Part shown: positions 47,073-55,455 of the stretch, one piece after another | Numbering within the stretch: the first letter of the stretch is position 1 | How the letters are laid out: the number at the start of each line of letters is the position of its first letter | NCBI GenBank assembly: GCA_030524675.1 | Contig: JAUNGE010000006.1 | Span: 21,430-85,429, forward strand | DNA from: a bacterium | Lineage (GTDB): Bacteria; Bacillota; Clostridia; Lachnospirales; Lachnospiraceae | Direction: 5' to 3' | Length of the DNA stretch: 64,000 nt | Translations under genes and position numbers: made by a program | Notes under the pieces: model-generated | The model's input: the letters and a program-made list of their open reading frames with translations, nothing else | Databases searched by the model: none | Told to the model about the DNA's origin: nothing

Positions 47073-47465
47073 ATGTACACATTTGATGATTTGATTCATA
47101 TTACGGAGGAACTTCGCTCAGAGCACGGCTGCCCGTGGGACAGAGTGCAGACGCATGAGAGTCTGAAAAAGTGCCTGTCAGATGAATGTGAGGAAGTGCT
47201 GGAGGCGATTGATAAAAAGGACATGGAAAATCTCTGTGAGGAGTTGGGGGACGTACTTTTGAACTTGGTTTTGCAGGCGCGCATTGCCGAGGAAGAAAAT
47301 GCTTTCACCATGGAGGATGTGGTGGATGGTATATGCAGAAAGATGATTCGCCGTCATCCGCATGTATTTGGTGAGAGAAAGGCCCTGACACCGGAGGAAA
47401 GTCTGCGTTTGTGGCAGGAAATTAAGCAGGAAGAGAAGCAAAAAGAAAAAAAGCAAAATCCTTGA
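47073..47465 (+). CDS. mazG: MazG nucleotide pyrophosphohydrolase, single domain
   Basis: An all-alpha NTP pyrophosphatase. HGCPWDRVQTHESLK and the metal-binding ExxE...ExxD pattern (DECEEVLEAI and CEELGDVLLNLVLQ) are clear. The 130-residue length is one MazG domain, whereas Bacillus MazG (YabN) is a fusion with a methylase-like domain. It clears non-canonical or excess NTPs. First gene of the conserved mazG-hup-rqcP-yabP block. Basic low-complexity tail. Confidence 0.92.
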   Translation: MYTFDDLIHITEELRSEHGCPWDRVQTHESLKKCLSDECEEVLEAIDKKDMENLCEELGDVLLNLVLQARIAEEENAFTMEDVVDGICRKMIRRHPHVFGERKALTPEESLRLWQEIKQEEKQKEKKQNP

Positions 47466-47490
47466 CAAATGTAGAAGAAATGTATATAAA
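47462..47490 (+). promoter_or_regulatory. Strong sigma-A promoter of hup
   Basis: TTGACA (47462-47467), 17 bases, TATAAA (47485-47490), overlapping the mazG stop. Confidence 0.75.
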
Positions 47491-47554
47491 TGTAGAGTAT
47501 AGGAACTAACGAGCCGGATTTTTACGGCGAGACAAATCTAGGAGGAAAAGATTC

Positions 47555-47830
47555 ATGAATAAGACAGAATTAATCGCGGCTATCGCTAAAAATGCAGACA
47601 TTTCTAAGAAAGATGCAGAGAAAGCTCTGAAGGCTTTCACTGATGTAGTAACAAGTGAATTAGTAAAAGGAGAGAAAGTACAGTTAGTTGGATTTGGTAC
47701 ATTTGAGGTATCTGACAGAGCAGCCAGAGAAGGCCGCAATCCGAAAACTGGCGAGACAATGCCGATTCCGGCATCCAAGACTCCTAAGTTCAAAGCTGGA
47801 AAAGCTTTAAAGGATATGGTGAATGCATAA
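47555..47830 (+). CDS. hup: HU family DNA-binding protein
   Basis: A 91-residue histone-like protein that bends and compacts [25 protein letters not shown], the arm [13 protein letters not shown] and [10 protein letters not shown] are classic HU. AGGAGG lies upstream. Ends three bases before rqcP. Confidence 0.97.
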   Translation: MNKTELIAAIAKNADISKKDAEKALKAFTDVVTSELVKGEKVQLVGFGTFEVSDRAAREGRNPKTGETMPIPASKTPKFKAGKALKDMVNA

Positions 47831-47833
47831 GTC

Positions 47834-48073
47834 ATGAGACTTGACAAATTTTTAAAGGTTTCCCGCCTGATTAAGCGCAGAACCGTGGCAAATGAGGCAT
47901 GTGATGTCGGCCGTGTGACGGTAAACGGCAGAACGGCAAAGGCATCTTTGGATGTGAAGTGTGGAGATGTGATTGAGATTCAGTTTGGTACAAAAGCTGT
48001 CAAGGTAGAAGTGCTGAACGTGCAGGAAACTGTGAAGAAAGAAGAAGCTCAGGAACTGTTCAAGTATCTGTAA
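47834..48073 (+). CDS. rqcP: S4-domain RNA-binding protein RqcP (YabO)
   Basis: A 79-residue S4 domain, MRLDKFLKVSRLIKRRTVANEACDVGRVTVNG. In Bacillus this protein works with RqcH in poly-Ala tailing of stalled nascent chains on the large ribosomal subunit. Located, as in Bacillus, between mazG and yabP. Confidence 0.92.
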   Translation: MRLDKFLKVSRLIKRRTVANEACDVGRVTVNGRTAKASLDVKCGDVIEIQFGTKAVKVEVLNVQETVKKEEAQELFKYL

Positions 48074-48184
48074 ATATAGATCATGGATAAAAAATGTGTA
48101 AATATGTAAAATACAGAATGTGATTTCTGCATTTTATAAACTGACAGGGATGACTGAGCAAAATGGAAAACGGTTTGAAATAAG

Positions 48185-48228
48185 CTACCGCAATCCCACT
48201 GCTCTGGCTTTAGACGGTGGGTAGTTTA
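48185..48228 (+). mobile_element. Possible relic of an IS200/IS605 right end
   Basis: CTACC-GCAAT-CCCAC...GTGGGTAGTTTAC forms a hairpin (CCCAC 48195-48199 with GTGGG 48217-48221, loop containing GGCTTTAGACG). This closely resembles the conserved subterminal hairpin and 3' guide-adjacent end of TnpB-bearing IS200/IS605 elements. No tnpA or tnpB is near; only the end remains. Confidence 0.4.
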
Positions 48229-48251
48229 CAAACTGAAAATGGAATAGAGAG

Positions 48252-48301
48252 AAAAACCCTCTAATATACTTTATTAGGAAAAGTATATCAGGGGGTTTTT
48301 T
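48252..48301 (+). terminator. Strong hairpin covering the yabP ribosome site
   Basis: A 20-bp stem with one mismatch: 48252-48271 (AAAAACCCTCTAATATACTT) with 48281-48300, ending in a T run. Its 3' arm contains the AGGGGG site of yabP, whose GTG is only three bases further. Confidence 0.7.
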
Positions 48302-48302
48302 C

Positions 48303-48587
48303 GTGGAAGAAAGACAGGGGAATGTTTCGCATAAAATCTTGCTCATAAATCGGGAACGCATGGAGATAACAGGGGTCAGGGACGTGGTGTCTTTTGATGA
48401 GAATCAGGTGGTGCTGGACACGGATATGGGACTGCTGACAGTCAAAGGGAAAGATCTGCACGTCAAACGTCTGACACTAGAGAAGGGGGAGGCGGACCTG
48501 GATGGGACAGCAGACAGCCTGGTGTATTCCTCCAACGAGTCCTACCGAAAATCCGGAGACTCTCTGTTCGCAAGGCTGTTTAAGTAA
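48303..48587 (+). CDS. yabP: Sporulation protein YabP
   Basis: A 94-residue YabP/YqfC-family protein (LLINRERMEITGVRDVVSFDENQVVLDT, GKDLHVKRLTLEKGEADLDG), needed for spore formation. GTG start with AGGGGG eight bases upstream, within the terminator-like hairpin. TAA is directly followed by the yabQ ATG. Confidence 0.93.
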   Translation: MEERQGNVSHKILLINRERMEITGVRDVVSFDENQVVLDTDMGLLTVKGKDLHVKRLTLEKGEADLDGTADSLVYSSNESYRKSGDSLFARLFK

Positions 48588-48959
48588 ATGAGCGAAGAAA
48601 TCTGGTATGAGCTGCATCTGCTGGGACATAGTTTTCTTCTGGGCATCTGGTTTTTGATTGTGTATGATGGATTTCGCCTATTTCGCCAGATTGTGCCGCA
48701 TCACACACTGACAGTTGGGCTGGAAGACATCGGGTACTGGGTCTATGCGGCTGTCCGTCTATTTGCACTGCTGTACTACGAGAATGATGGAAATTTGAGA
48801 GCGTATGCGATTGCCGGAGTTTTTGCCGGAATGTTTCTGTATAATCTTACAATTAGCCTGTTTTTCAGAAAAGTATTGAAAAAAATCAGAAAATCCATTA
48901 AGATGAAAAAAGAGAGAAAAAAAGATGAAGGAAAAGAGAAAAACAAGGGAAACGTATAG
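48588..48959 (+). CDS. yabQ: Spore cortex protein YabQ
   Basis: A 123-residue membrane protein with three hydrophobic segments and a very basic tail (KKERKKDEGKEKNKG). YabQ localises to the forespore membrane and is required for cortex formation in Bacillus. Starts immediately after the yabP stop. Confidence 0.9.
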   Translation: MSEEIWYELHLLGHSFLLGIWFLIVYDGFRLFRQIVPHHTLTVGLEDIGYWVYAAVRLFALLYYENDGNLRAYAIAGVFAGMFLYNLTISLFFRKVLKKIRKSIKMKKERKKDEGKEKNKGNV

Positions 48960-48992
48960 AAGGGAAAAGATAAGAGAAGAGCTGATAGGAAA

Positions 48993-49304
48993 ATGGGAAA
49001 GAGAAAGACGAGACACAGGGATGGGCAGTGGACGAACCGCATCACGCTGATTGGCGCGACGGTGGTTGTACTTCTTTTAGCGCTGACGCTCCATATTCGA
49101 GGATTGGATTTGCAGAAAAAAGACTTGGAATATCATGACAAGGAATTGATTCTGGAGTCTCAGGTGGCGGCAGAGAGTCAGGAAGCGGAAGAACTGGCGC
49201 AGGAACAGATTTATGTTCAGACAAAAGAATATATTGAAAAAACAGCAAAAGAAAAACTGGGATTGGTATATCCTGACGAGATTTTGTTAAAACCATCAAA
49301 TTAG
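48993..49304 (+). CDS. divIC: Septum formation initiator DivIC/FtsB
   Basis: A 103-residue bitopic protein. A basic cytoplasmic start precedes one membrane helix (residues 20-35), a coiled coil (about 40-80) and the ending YIEKTAKEKLGLVYPDEILL typical of the family. Part of the divisome with DivIB/FtsQ and FtsL. Position after yabQ matches Bacillus. Confidence 0.93.
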   Translation: MGKRKTRHRDGQWTNRITLIGATVVVLLLALTLHIRGLDLQKKDLEYHDKELILESQVAAESQEAEELAQEQIYVQTKEYIEKTAKEKLGLVYPDEILLKPSN

Positions 49305-49337
49305 CAGGAAATTTGTCCAAAGATTTCCTGCTATTTG
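49302..49337 (+). terminator. Intrinsic terminator after divIC
   Basis: TAGCAGGAAAT (49302-49312) pairs with ATTTCCTGCTA (49323-49333), then TTTG. It overlaps the divIC stop codon. Confidence 0.75.
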
Positions 49338-49378
49338 TCATTCGTTTGACAAATATTTTCCTTCCTCCTGTATATAAT
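49333..49378 (+). promoter_or_regulatory. spoIIE promoter with Spo0A-box-like site
   Basis: TTGACA (49346-49351) and TATAAT (49373-49378) are 21 bases apart, too wide for ordinary sigma-A promoters but the spacing known for Spo0A-activated spoIIE. TTTGACAAA (49345-49353) is, on the minus strand, a perfect TTTGTCRAA 0A box. It forms an inverted repeat with ATTTGTCA (49333-49340). Confidence 0.65.
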
Positions 49379-49407
49379 GAAAGCGATGCAGGTTAGGAGG
49401 GATTTTT

Positions 49408-50856
49408 GTGTTTAAAAAGAGATGGATTCGGGATTGCATGGAAGATGCAGGAGGATATACAGCGAAAAAATTAAAGTCGCTGGCGTGGTCATTTGAGGGA
49501 CTTTCGCAGGCGTTTTCGGATGATATACAGGGCGGTGCGGAACTCTCCAGAAAAGATGCTCTGGCGGCGATGCAGATGACGGCGACTCTGGTCTGTGGGG
49601 ATTGCCGGCGCTGCATGGAAAATGGCGAATATGCAGATTACATAGAAGCGGCGGGGGCAGGATATGAGCGGCAGGAAGTGTGTCAGAGACAGCCTGGACG
49701 TATGCTGGAAGCATTTCGGGAGAATGGCAGCGTCTGCGAGGAGGATATGCCGGAGCCATTTTTGCAGACATGCCGCAGAAGAGAGGAGTATCTGGGGCAG
49801 CTCAACCGGAACCTGGGGCGCGCGTCCATGAATCTGCTCTGGAAAAACCGGTTTCTCGAGAGCAGAGATGCGATGGTAGAGCAATTTCGGGAACTCTCGA
49901 CGATTATGGAGGAATTCTCGCGCCAGATAGAACAGACTGCAGACATTACATCTGTGTGGAAGGATAAGGTCAGAAAGCAGTTTAGAAAGAAACATATCCG
50001 TATGCACCATCTTCTCCTTCTGGAACACGGCGATGCACAGCGGGAAGCATATCTGACGCTGTCGGTCGGGGGCGGAAAATGCATCACGACGAAGGAGGCT
50101 GCCGGAATTTTCGGGCAGGCAATGGGAAGCAAGGCCTGGACGCCGGACAGGGATGAAAAACTGGTGATTGCGAAGCGCCCATCCATGATACGTCTGGTAG
50201 AAGAGGGAAAATACATGATGCTCTGCGGCGTGGCGAGGCGTCCAAAGAGCGGTGAGACGATTTCAGGCGATAATTATACCTGCAAGGAGACATTTCCAAG
50301 GCAGGTAATTTTAAGCCTCTCAGATGGGATGGGAACCGGCGAACAGGCCGCAAAAGAGAGCCGAAAGGTGATTGAGCTGATGGAGCAGCTGCTGGAAGCG
50401 GGATTTTCTGCGAGGACGGCGTTAAAAATGGTAAACACAATTTTCTTGCTGACGGGAGACGAGCAGCATCCGGCGACGATGGATTTGTGCTGCGTGGACC
50501 TTTACACGGGGGTTCTGGAAGCGATGAAACTGGGCGCAGTGGCAACGTTTATTTTGGGTGAAGATGGCGTGGAAATTCTGGAAGCCGGAGATGTGCCGAT
50601 GGGAGTTTTAAATCCGGTGGAACCAACGCTGCTGTCAAAGAAACTGTGGAATAATAATCGGATTGTGATGGTCAGCGACGGAGTTTTGGATGCAATGCCA
50701 GGCGAAGATAAGGAAGCGTCCATGAAGGAGTTTTTATCACATATTCCGGTGCGCACGCCGCAGGATATGGCAGAGAGGATTCTGCGGTTTGCGGCAGCAG
50801 GGGACGAGCCATTGGATGATATGACGGTGTTGACGGCGGGATTGTGGAAACGGTAA
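49408..50856 (+). CDS. spoIIE: SpoIIE-type serine phosphatase without membrane domain
   Basis: The C-terminal PP2C domain (about residues 270-482) has GETISGDNYTCKE, LSLSDGMGTGEQAAKES, NTIFLLTGDEQHPATMDLCCVDLYTG and VMVSDGVLDA, carrying the metal-binding Asp residues. The middle region (about 120-265) is helical and Cys-containing as in SpoIIE domain II. The usual ten membrane spans are absent: the 482 residues contrast with 827 in Bacillus, and no hydrophobic segment is seen. SpoIIE dephosphorylates SpoIIAA to free sigma-F in the forespore. GTG start after TTAGGAGGG. Gene order divIC-spoIIE-tilS-hpt-ftsH is that of Bacillus. Confidence 0.88.
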   Translation: MFKKRWIRDCMEDAGGYTAKKLKSLAWSFEGLSQAFSDDIQGGAELSRKDALAAMQMTATLVCGDCRRCMENGEYADYIEAAGAGYERQEVCQRQPGRMLEAFRENGSVCEEDMPEPFLQTCRRREEYLGQLNRNLGRASMNLLWKNRFLESRDAMVEQFRELSTIMEEFSRQIEQTADITSVWKDKVRKQFRKKHIRMHHLLLLEHGDAQREAYLTLSVGGGKCITTKEAAGIFGQAMGSKAWTPDRDEKLVIAKRPSMIRLVEEGKYMMLCGVARRPKSGETISGDNYTCKETFPRQVILSLSDGMGTGEQAAKESRKVIELMEQLLEAGFSARTALKMVNTIFLLTGDEQHPATMDLCCVDLYTGVLEAMKLGAVATFILGEDGVEILEAGDVPMGVLNPVEPTLLSKKLWNNNRIVMVSDGVLDAMPGEDKEASMKEFLSHIPVRTPQDMAERILRFAAAGDEPLDDMTVLTAGLWKR

Positions 50857-50906
50857 AAAAGGTGAGGCAAAAGAATAAAAAGAAAAAAATAAAGGAATGA
50901 ACATAC

Positions 50907-52289
50907 ATGCAGGAAAAAGTTTATGAATATATGAAGAAACATCGGATGACACAGCCAGGTGACAGGGTGATTGCGGCAGTGTCCGGCGGGGCAGACTCAG
51001 TCTGCCTTTTTTGGCTGCTTGCACAGCAGATGCAGAGAGGGGAAATTTTACTTCGGGCCGTGCATGTGCATCATGGACTGCGGGGAGAGGAAGCGGACAG
51101 AGACGCTGCATTTACCGAGAAACTCTGCCAAAAGTTTGATGTGCCGTGCCGCATTGTGCGGCGGGATGTGGCGCAGATTGCGGCGCAGGAAAAGCTGTCA
51201 GTGGAGGAAGCCGGAAGAATGGTGCGCTATCAGATTCTCGAGGAAATGGCAAAAGAGTGGGATGAGGAGGCCGCAGATGGGGGTGCGTGCAGGATTGCAA
51301 CGGCACACCATCAGGGAGACAGCGCGGAGACCATTTTGTATCATCTGTTTCGTGGAAGCGGGCTGCGGGGCCTCTCTGGAATTGCGCCGGTGCGTGAAAG
51401 AATCATTCGCCCGATTCTGTGCGTGCAGAAAAATGAGATTACGGCATTTCTGGAAAAAATAGGGCTGGACTGGTGCGAGGACTCGACGAACGGGGAGAAT
51501 CACTATATGCGCAACCGGATTCGCAATGAACTTCTGCCTTGGGCTAAGAAGCATGTCAATGCACAGGCAGCAGCGCATATTGTGCAGGCGGGAGAGCGGA
51601 TAGCGCAGGCAGAAAATTTTTTGGAATACAGCGCTGCAAATGCTTATAAAGATGTGATAAGGGAGGAAACGCCAGCGGGAATTTTGATTCAGAGAGAACC
51701 GCTTTTGGCGCTGCATCCTGCGCTTCGTCCATATGTGGTGCGGCTGGCGCTGGAAAAGATGTATGGTGCTGGGACGAATCTGGGGCAGGTGCATCTGGAA
51801 GCAGTGATGGATTTGTTTGAGAAGCAGGTGGGGCGCGAAAGAAATTTGCCAGGAGGAGTTCTTGCAAGGCGTGTATATGAGGGGGTACATCTGGAGACAG
51901 GAGAACGCAAACTGGAAATGGGTCCGCTTCAGGGATGCGGCATGGGATACGAATTTTCTGTGTTTCCCTACGAAAAAGGCATGAAAATTCCGCAAAATCA
52001 GTATACGAAATGGTTTGATTATGATAAAATAAAAGGCATGGTATCTGTAAGACACAGAAAAAGCGGAGATTTTATCACGATTTCCGGAGGCGGAAGAAAA
52101 TCGGTGAAGGAATATATGATTCATGAAAAGATTCCGAGGGAGTGCAGGGATAAGGTAGAACTGGTGGCGGATGGCAGCCATGTTCTGTGGATTGTCGGCT
52201 GGCGCATCAGTGAAATGTATAAAGTTACAGAAGATACCAAAAGGATTTTACAAATACGATTGGATGGAGGAACACAAGATGGAAGATAA
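50907..52289 (+). CDS. tilS: tRNA(Ile)-lysidine synthase
   Basis: Converts C34 of tRNA-Ile(CAU) to lysidine. The PP-loop SGGADS is at residues 26-31; HVHHGLRGEEADRDA follows, then GLRGLSGI and RNRIRNELLPW. A C-terminal domain fills the rest (RHRKSGDFITISGGGRKSVKEYMIHEKIPRECRD). The 460-residue length is normal. Overlaps hpt by 11 bases. Confidence 0.95.
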   Translation: MQEKVYEYMKKHRMTQPGDRVIAAVSGGADSVCLFWLLAQQMQRGEILLRAVHVHHGLRGEEADRDAAFTEKLCQKFDVPCRIVRRDVAQIAAQEKLSVEEAGRMVRYQILEEMAKEWDEEAADGGACRIATAHHQGDSAETILYHLFRGSGLRGLSGIAPVRERIIRPILCVQKNEITAFLEKIGLDWCEDSTNGENHYMRNRIRNELLPWAKKHVNAQAAAHIVQAGERIAQAENFLEYSAANAYKDVIREETPAGILIQREPLLALHPALRPYVVRLALEKMYGAGTNLGQVHLEAVMDLFEKQVGRERNLPGGVLARRVYEGVHLETGERKLEMGPLQGCGMGYEFSVFPYEKGMKIPQNQYTKWFDYDKIKGMVSVRHRKSGDFITISGGGRKSVKEYMIHEKIPRECRDKVELVADGSHVLWIVGWRISEMYKVTEDTKRILQIRLDGGTQDGR

Positions 52290-52803
52290 GATTCGTGTTT
52301 TGCTGACAGAAGAAGAAGTAAACGCAAGAATCAGCGAGGTAGCATCTGCTATCAGCAAGGATTATGAGGGAAAGAAGCTGCATCTGATTTGCATTTTGAA
52401 GGGCGGCGTATTTTTTACGTGTGAGCTGGCAAAACGTCTGACGGTGCCGGTGAGTCTGGATTTTATGTCGGTATCCAGCTATGGCTCAGGAACACAGTCC
52501 AGCGGTGTTGTGCGGATTATCAAGGACTTGGATGAGCCGCTTGAGGGCAAAAATGTGTTGATTGTGGAGGATATCATTGACTCTGGACGCACACTTTCCT
52601 ATTTGATTGAGGTATTAAAACAGAGAAATCCGGCAAGCATAGAATTGTGTACCTTATTGGATAAGCCAGAGCGCCGTGTGAAGAAGCAGGTGCAGGTGAA
52701 ATATACCTGTTTTACGATTCCTGATGAGTTTGTGGTGGGATATGGCTTGGATTATGACCAGAAGTACAGAAATCTCCCGTATATCGGTGTAGTGGAATTA
52801 TAA
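52279..52803 (+). CDS. hpt: Hypoxanthine phosphoribosyltransferase
   Basis: Purine salvage enzyme, 174 residues. The PRPP motif is VLIVEDIIDSGRTLSYL; CILKGGVFF and the C-terminal FVVGYGLDYDQKYRNLPYIGV are conserved. ATG 52279 is chosen because GGAGG lies seven bases upstream. Between tilS and ftsH as in Bacillus. Confidence 0.95.
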   Translation: MEDKIRVLLTEEEVNARISEVASAISKDYEGKKLHLICILKGGVFFTCELAKRLTVPVSLDFMSVSSYGSGTQSSGVVRIIKDLDEPLEGKNVLIVEDIIDSGRTLSYLIEVLKQRNPASIELCTLLDKPERRVKKQVQVKYTCFTIPDEFVVGYGLDYDQKYRNLPYIGVVEL

Positions 52804-52906
52804 CAGTCTGGGATATTGGGATATGTGAGTATCTGAATCTTGAAGGATTTGAATATCGGAGGATATCAAAGCTGTTATGTGAAAGTGCAATAAGGAGGAT
52901 TTTCCG

Positions 52907-54835
52907 TTGAAACGACAACCCTATAATGGTTTTTTTTATTTGATTTTTGTGGCTATTCTGATTATGATAGCGACTACGCTCTGGAAGAGTACGACCTGGG
53001 ATTCTCTGTCGCATGCAGAGTATGAGCAGATACTGGAGTCCGGAACGATTAACAGCGTGTCCATCATTCAGAATAAGCAGACATCGACCGGACAGGTCAA
53101 GGTGGAACTGAGAGACGGCAGAATCGGTGCCATCAATGTGTCGGATGTGGTGGAGGCACAGAGAGACCTTCTGGAGAGAGGCATTGATTTTACGGTATCG
53201 GATGTGCCGCAGGACAGCTATTTTCTCACAATTCTGATTCCCATCGGCGTGTCAGCATTGATGTTGGTGGTGTTGTTTATGGTGATGAATGCCAGGGCAG
53301 CAGGCGGCGGAACCAATGCCAAGATGATGAATTTTGGAAAGAGCCGCGCGAAGATGAGTCACGAGAAGGGAAAAGTAAATTTTAAATCCGTTGCCGGCTT
53401 GCAGGAAGAGAAGGAAGAGCTGGAAGAGATTGTGGATTTTCTGAAAAATCCAGGGCGCTATATGAAGGTAGGCGCCAGAATTCCGAAAGGTGTGATTCTG
53501 GTGGGCCCTCCAGGAACTGGTAAGACTTTTCTCGCGAAGGCAGTGGCTGGGGAGGCGGGAGTTCCGTTTTTCAGCATTTCTGGTTCTGATTTTGTGGAGA
53601 TGTTTGTCGGCGTCGGCGCTTCTCGCGTCCGTGATTTGTTTGAGGATGCAAAGAAAAATGCTCCATGTATTGTGTTTATAGATGAGATTGATGCTGTGGC
53701 GAGACGGCGCGGTACCGGTATGGGCGGCGGTCATGACGAGAGAGAGCAGACATTAAACCAGCTGCTTGTCGAGATGGACGGTTTTGGAGTCAATGAGGGT
53801 ATTATTGTGATGGCGGCGACCAACCGTGTGGATATTCTGGACCCTGCAATTTTGAGACCAGGACGCTTCGACAGAAAGGTGATGGTCGGAAGACCGGATG
53901 TAAAAGGCCGTGAGGAGATTCTTCAGGTACACACGAGAAAGAAACCTCTGGCAGAAGATGTGAATCTGCACAAAGTGGCACAGACAACATCGGGATTTAC
54001 CGGAGCGGACCTCGAAAACCTGATGAACGAATCTGCGATTCTCGCTGCAAAGCAGAACAGAGGATTTATTACACAGGCCGATATTGATAAAGCATTTATC
54101 AAGGTTGGCATCGGCGCGGAGAAGCGCAGCAAAGTGATTTCCGAGAAGGATAAGAAAATTACGGCTTACCACGAAGCGGGTCATGCGATTTTGTTCCATG
54201 TGCTTCCGGATGTGGGACCCGTGCACACCGTCTCGATTATCCCGACTGGTATGGGGGCTGCTGGATATACAATGCCGCTTCCTGAGAAGGATGAGATGCA
54301 CATGACAAAAGGAAAGATGCTTCAGGAAATCATGGTGTCTCTGGGAGGAAGAATCGCAGAGGAACTGGTTTGCGACGATATCACGACAGGTGCTTCCCAG
54401 GATATCAAGCAGGCGACTTCCATTGCCCGTGCCATGGTGACAAAATATGGTATGTCAGAGAAAGTGGGTATGATTGATTACGGAAGCGATGAGGATGAAG
54501 TCTTTATCGGGCGTGACTTGGCGCACACAAAGGCATACGGAGAAGGCGTAGCTTCTGTGATTGACAGTGAAGTGAAGCGAATCATTGATGAGTGCCATGC
54601 AAAGGCAAAAGCGATTATTCAGGCGCATGAAGTGCAGCTTCAAAGATGCTGCGAACTTCTGATAGAGAAGGAGAAAATCGGACAGAAAGAATTTGAAGCA
54701 TTGTTTGATGAGAATGAGCCAGTATTCGCACAGGCTGACATGGATATGAGCCGGAAAATAGATAAAAATGCAGATGAAACTGCAGGTGGAGAGGCAAATG
54801 AGACTCTCGGACAAAAAGTGAATTTGAAGAAATAG
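52907..54835 (+). CDS. ftsH: ATP-dependent zinc metalloprotease FtsH
   Basis: A membrane AAA+ protease of 642 residues. Two membrane segments (about 8-24 and 108-127) flank an extracytoplasmic loop. Walker A GPPGTGKT is at 200-207, and the zinc site HEAGH at 422-426. Coiled-coil C-terminus. TTG start with AAGGAGG upstream. It degrades damaged membrane proteins and some regulators. Confidence 0.96.
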   Translation: MKRQPYNGFFYLIFVAILIMIATTLWKSTTWDSLSHAEYEQILESGTINSVSIIQNKQTSTGQVKVELRDGRIGAINVSDVVEAQRDLLERGIDFTVSDVPQDSYFLTILIPIGVSALMLVVLFMVMNARAAGGGTNAKMMNFGKSRAKMSHEKGKVNFKSVAGLQEEKEELEEIVDFLKNPGRYMKVGARIPKGVILVGPPGTGKTFLAKAVAGEAGVPFFSISGSDFVEMFVGVGASRVRDLFEDAKKNAPCIVFIDEIDAVARRRGTGMGGGHDEREQTLNQLLVEMDGFGVNEGIIVMAATNRVDILDPAILRPGRFDRKVMVGRPDVKGREEILQVHTRKKPLAEDVNLHKVAQTTSGFTGADLENLMNESAILAAKQNRGFITQADIDKAFIKVGIGAEKRSKVISEKDKKITAYHEAGHAILFHVLPDVGPVHTVSIIPTGMGAAGYTMPLPEKDEMHMTKGKMLQEIMVSLGGRIAEELVCDDITTGASQDIKQATSIARAMVTKYGMSEKVGMIDYGSDEDEVFIGRDLAHTKAYGEGVASVIDSEVKRIIDECHAKAKAIIQAHEVQLQRCCELLIEKEKIGQKEFEALFDENEPVFAQADMDMSRKIDKNADETAGGEANETLGQKVNLKK

Positions 54836-54960
54836 ACAGTTTGGTTGTGCAAAATAACGGATAGAAAAAGAGGGACAAAAATTAGGAAATGGGAATATGC
54901 ACAAAAAAAAATTAGAAAAAAATGGAAGTTTGTGCAGACTTTTTTACTATGCTATGCTAT

Positions 54961-55065
54961 TATAATAGACGTAACCCCCCCAATACATTATATAGTTTTT
55001 GCTACACCCCATAAGAAACGAAATACCTTCTCCTAAAAAGGTCAGCTACCCCGCTGGCCTTTTTA
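54961..55065 (+). ncRNA. Possible short RNA ending in a strong terminator
   Basis: TATAAT at 54961-54966 precedes about 95 bases without an open frame. These end in a stem AAAAAGGTCAGC (55035-55046) with GCTGGCCTTTTT (55053-55064). The -35 is poor. It could equally be only the ftsH terminator with an unrelated AT-rich stretch. Confidence 0.3.
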
Positions 55066-55143
55066 CTTTGTAAAAAAGTAATAATAATTGAGCTGTAACA
55101 GAGCTAAATATTTTAGTTGTGGAAATTCTGGGAATCATATAAA

Positions 55144-55403
55144 ATGATGTTGGGGTCAAAAGGTATTTTGACCCCTATGATACCAGATTGCTCCGCACTA
55201 TGTGCTCTCGCAAGGTCTACGCTCCGCTCCGGTCGGCGCCAAGCAGGCGTCACTGGCGCCTGGCGCCCTCAAAAACATTCATAATTCGCTCATTTTTCTC
55301 TGAAAAATGGCTGCTTATTCATGTTTTTGGCGGGTCCCAAAGTCAGAAATCCTCTTGAAAGCAAGCTTTCATCGGATTTCTGACCTTTTGACCCTGGTAT
55401 CAT
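55144..55403. mobile_element. 260-bp palindromic MITE-like element
   Basis: Ends are imperfect inverted repeats: ATGATGTTGGGGTCAAAAGG at the left; ATGATACCAGGGTCAAAAGG read inward from the right. Inside are GGGGTCAAAA/TTTTGACCCC (55152-55175), a GC-rich GGCGCC segment, a CATTTTTC/GAAAAATG hairpin (55290s) and GTCAGAAATCC/GGATTTCTGAC (55342-55383). No coding capacity. Partial copies occur at 1525 and 17979. Confidence 0.65.
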
Positions 55404-55455
55404 AAAATAAAGAGTAGAGAGTTGAGTTGTCTCTGAAGATGAAAGGGGAAACTAT

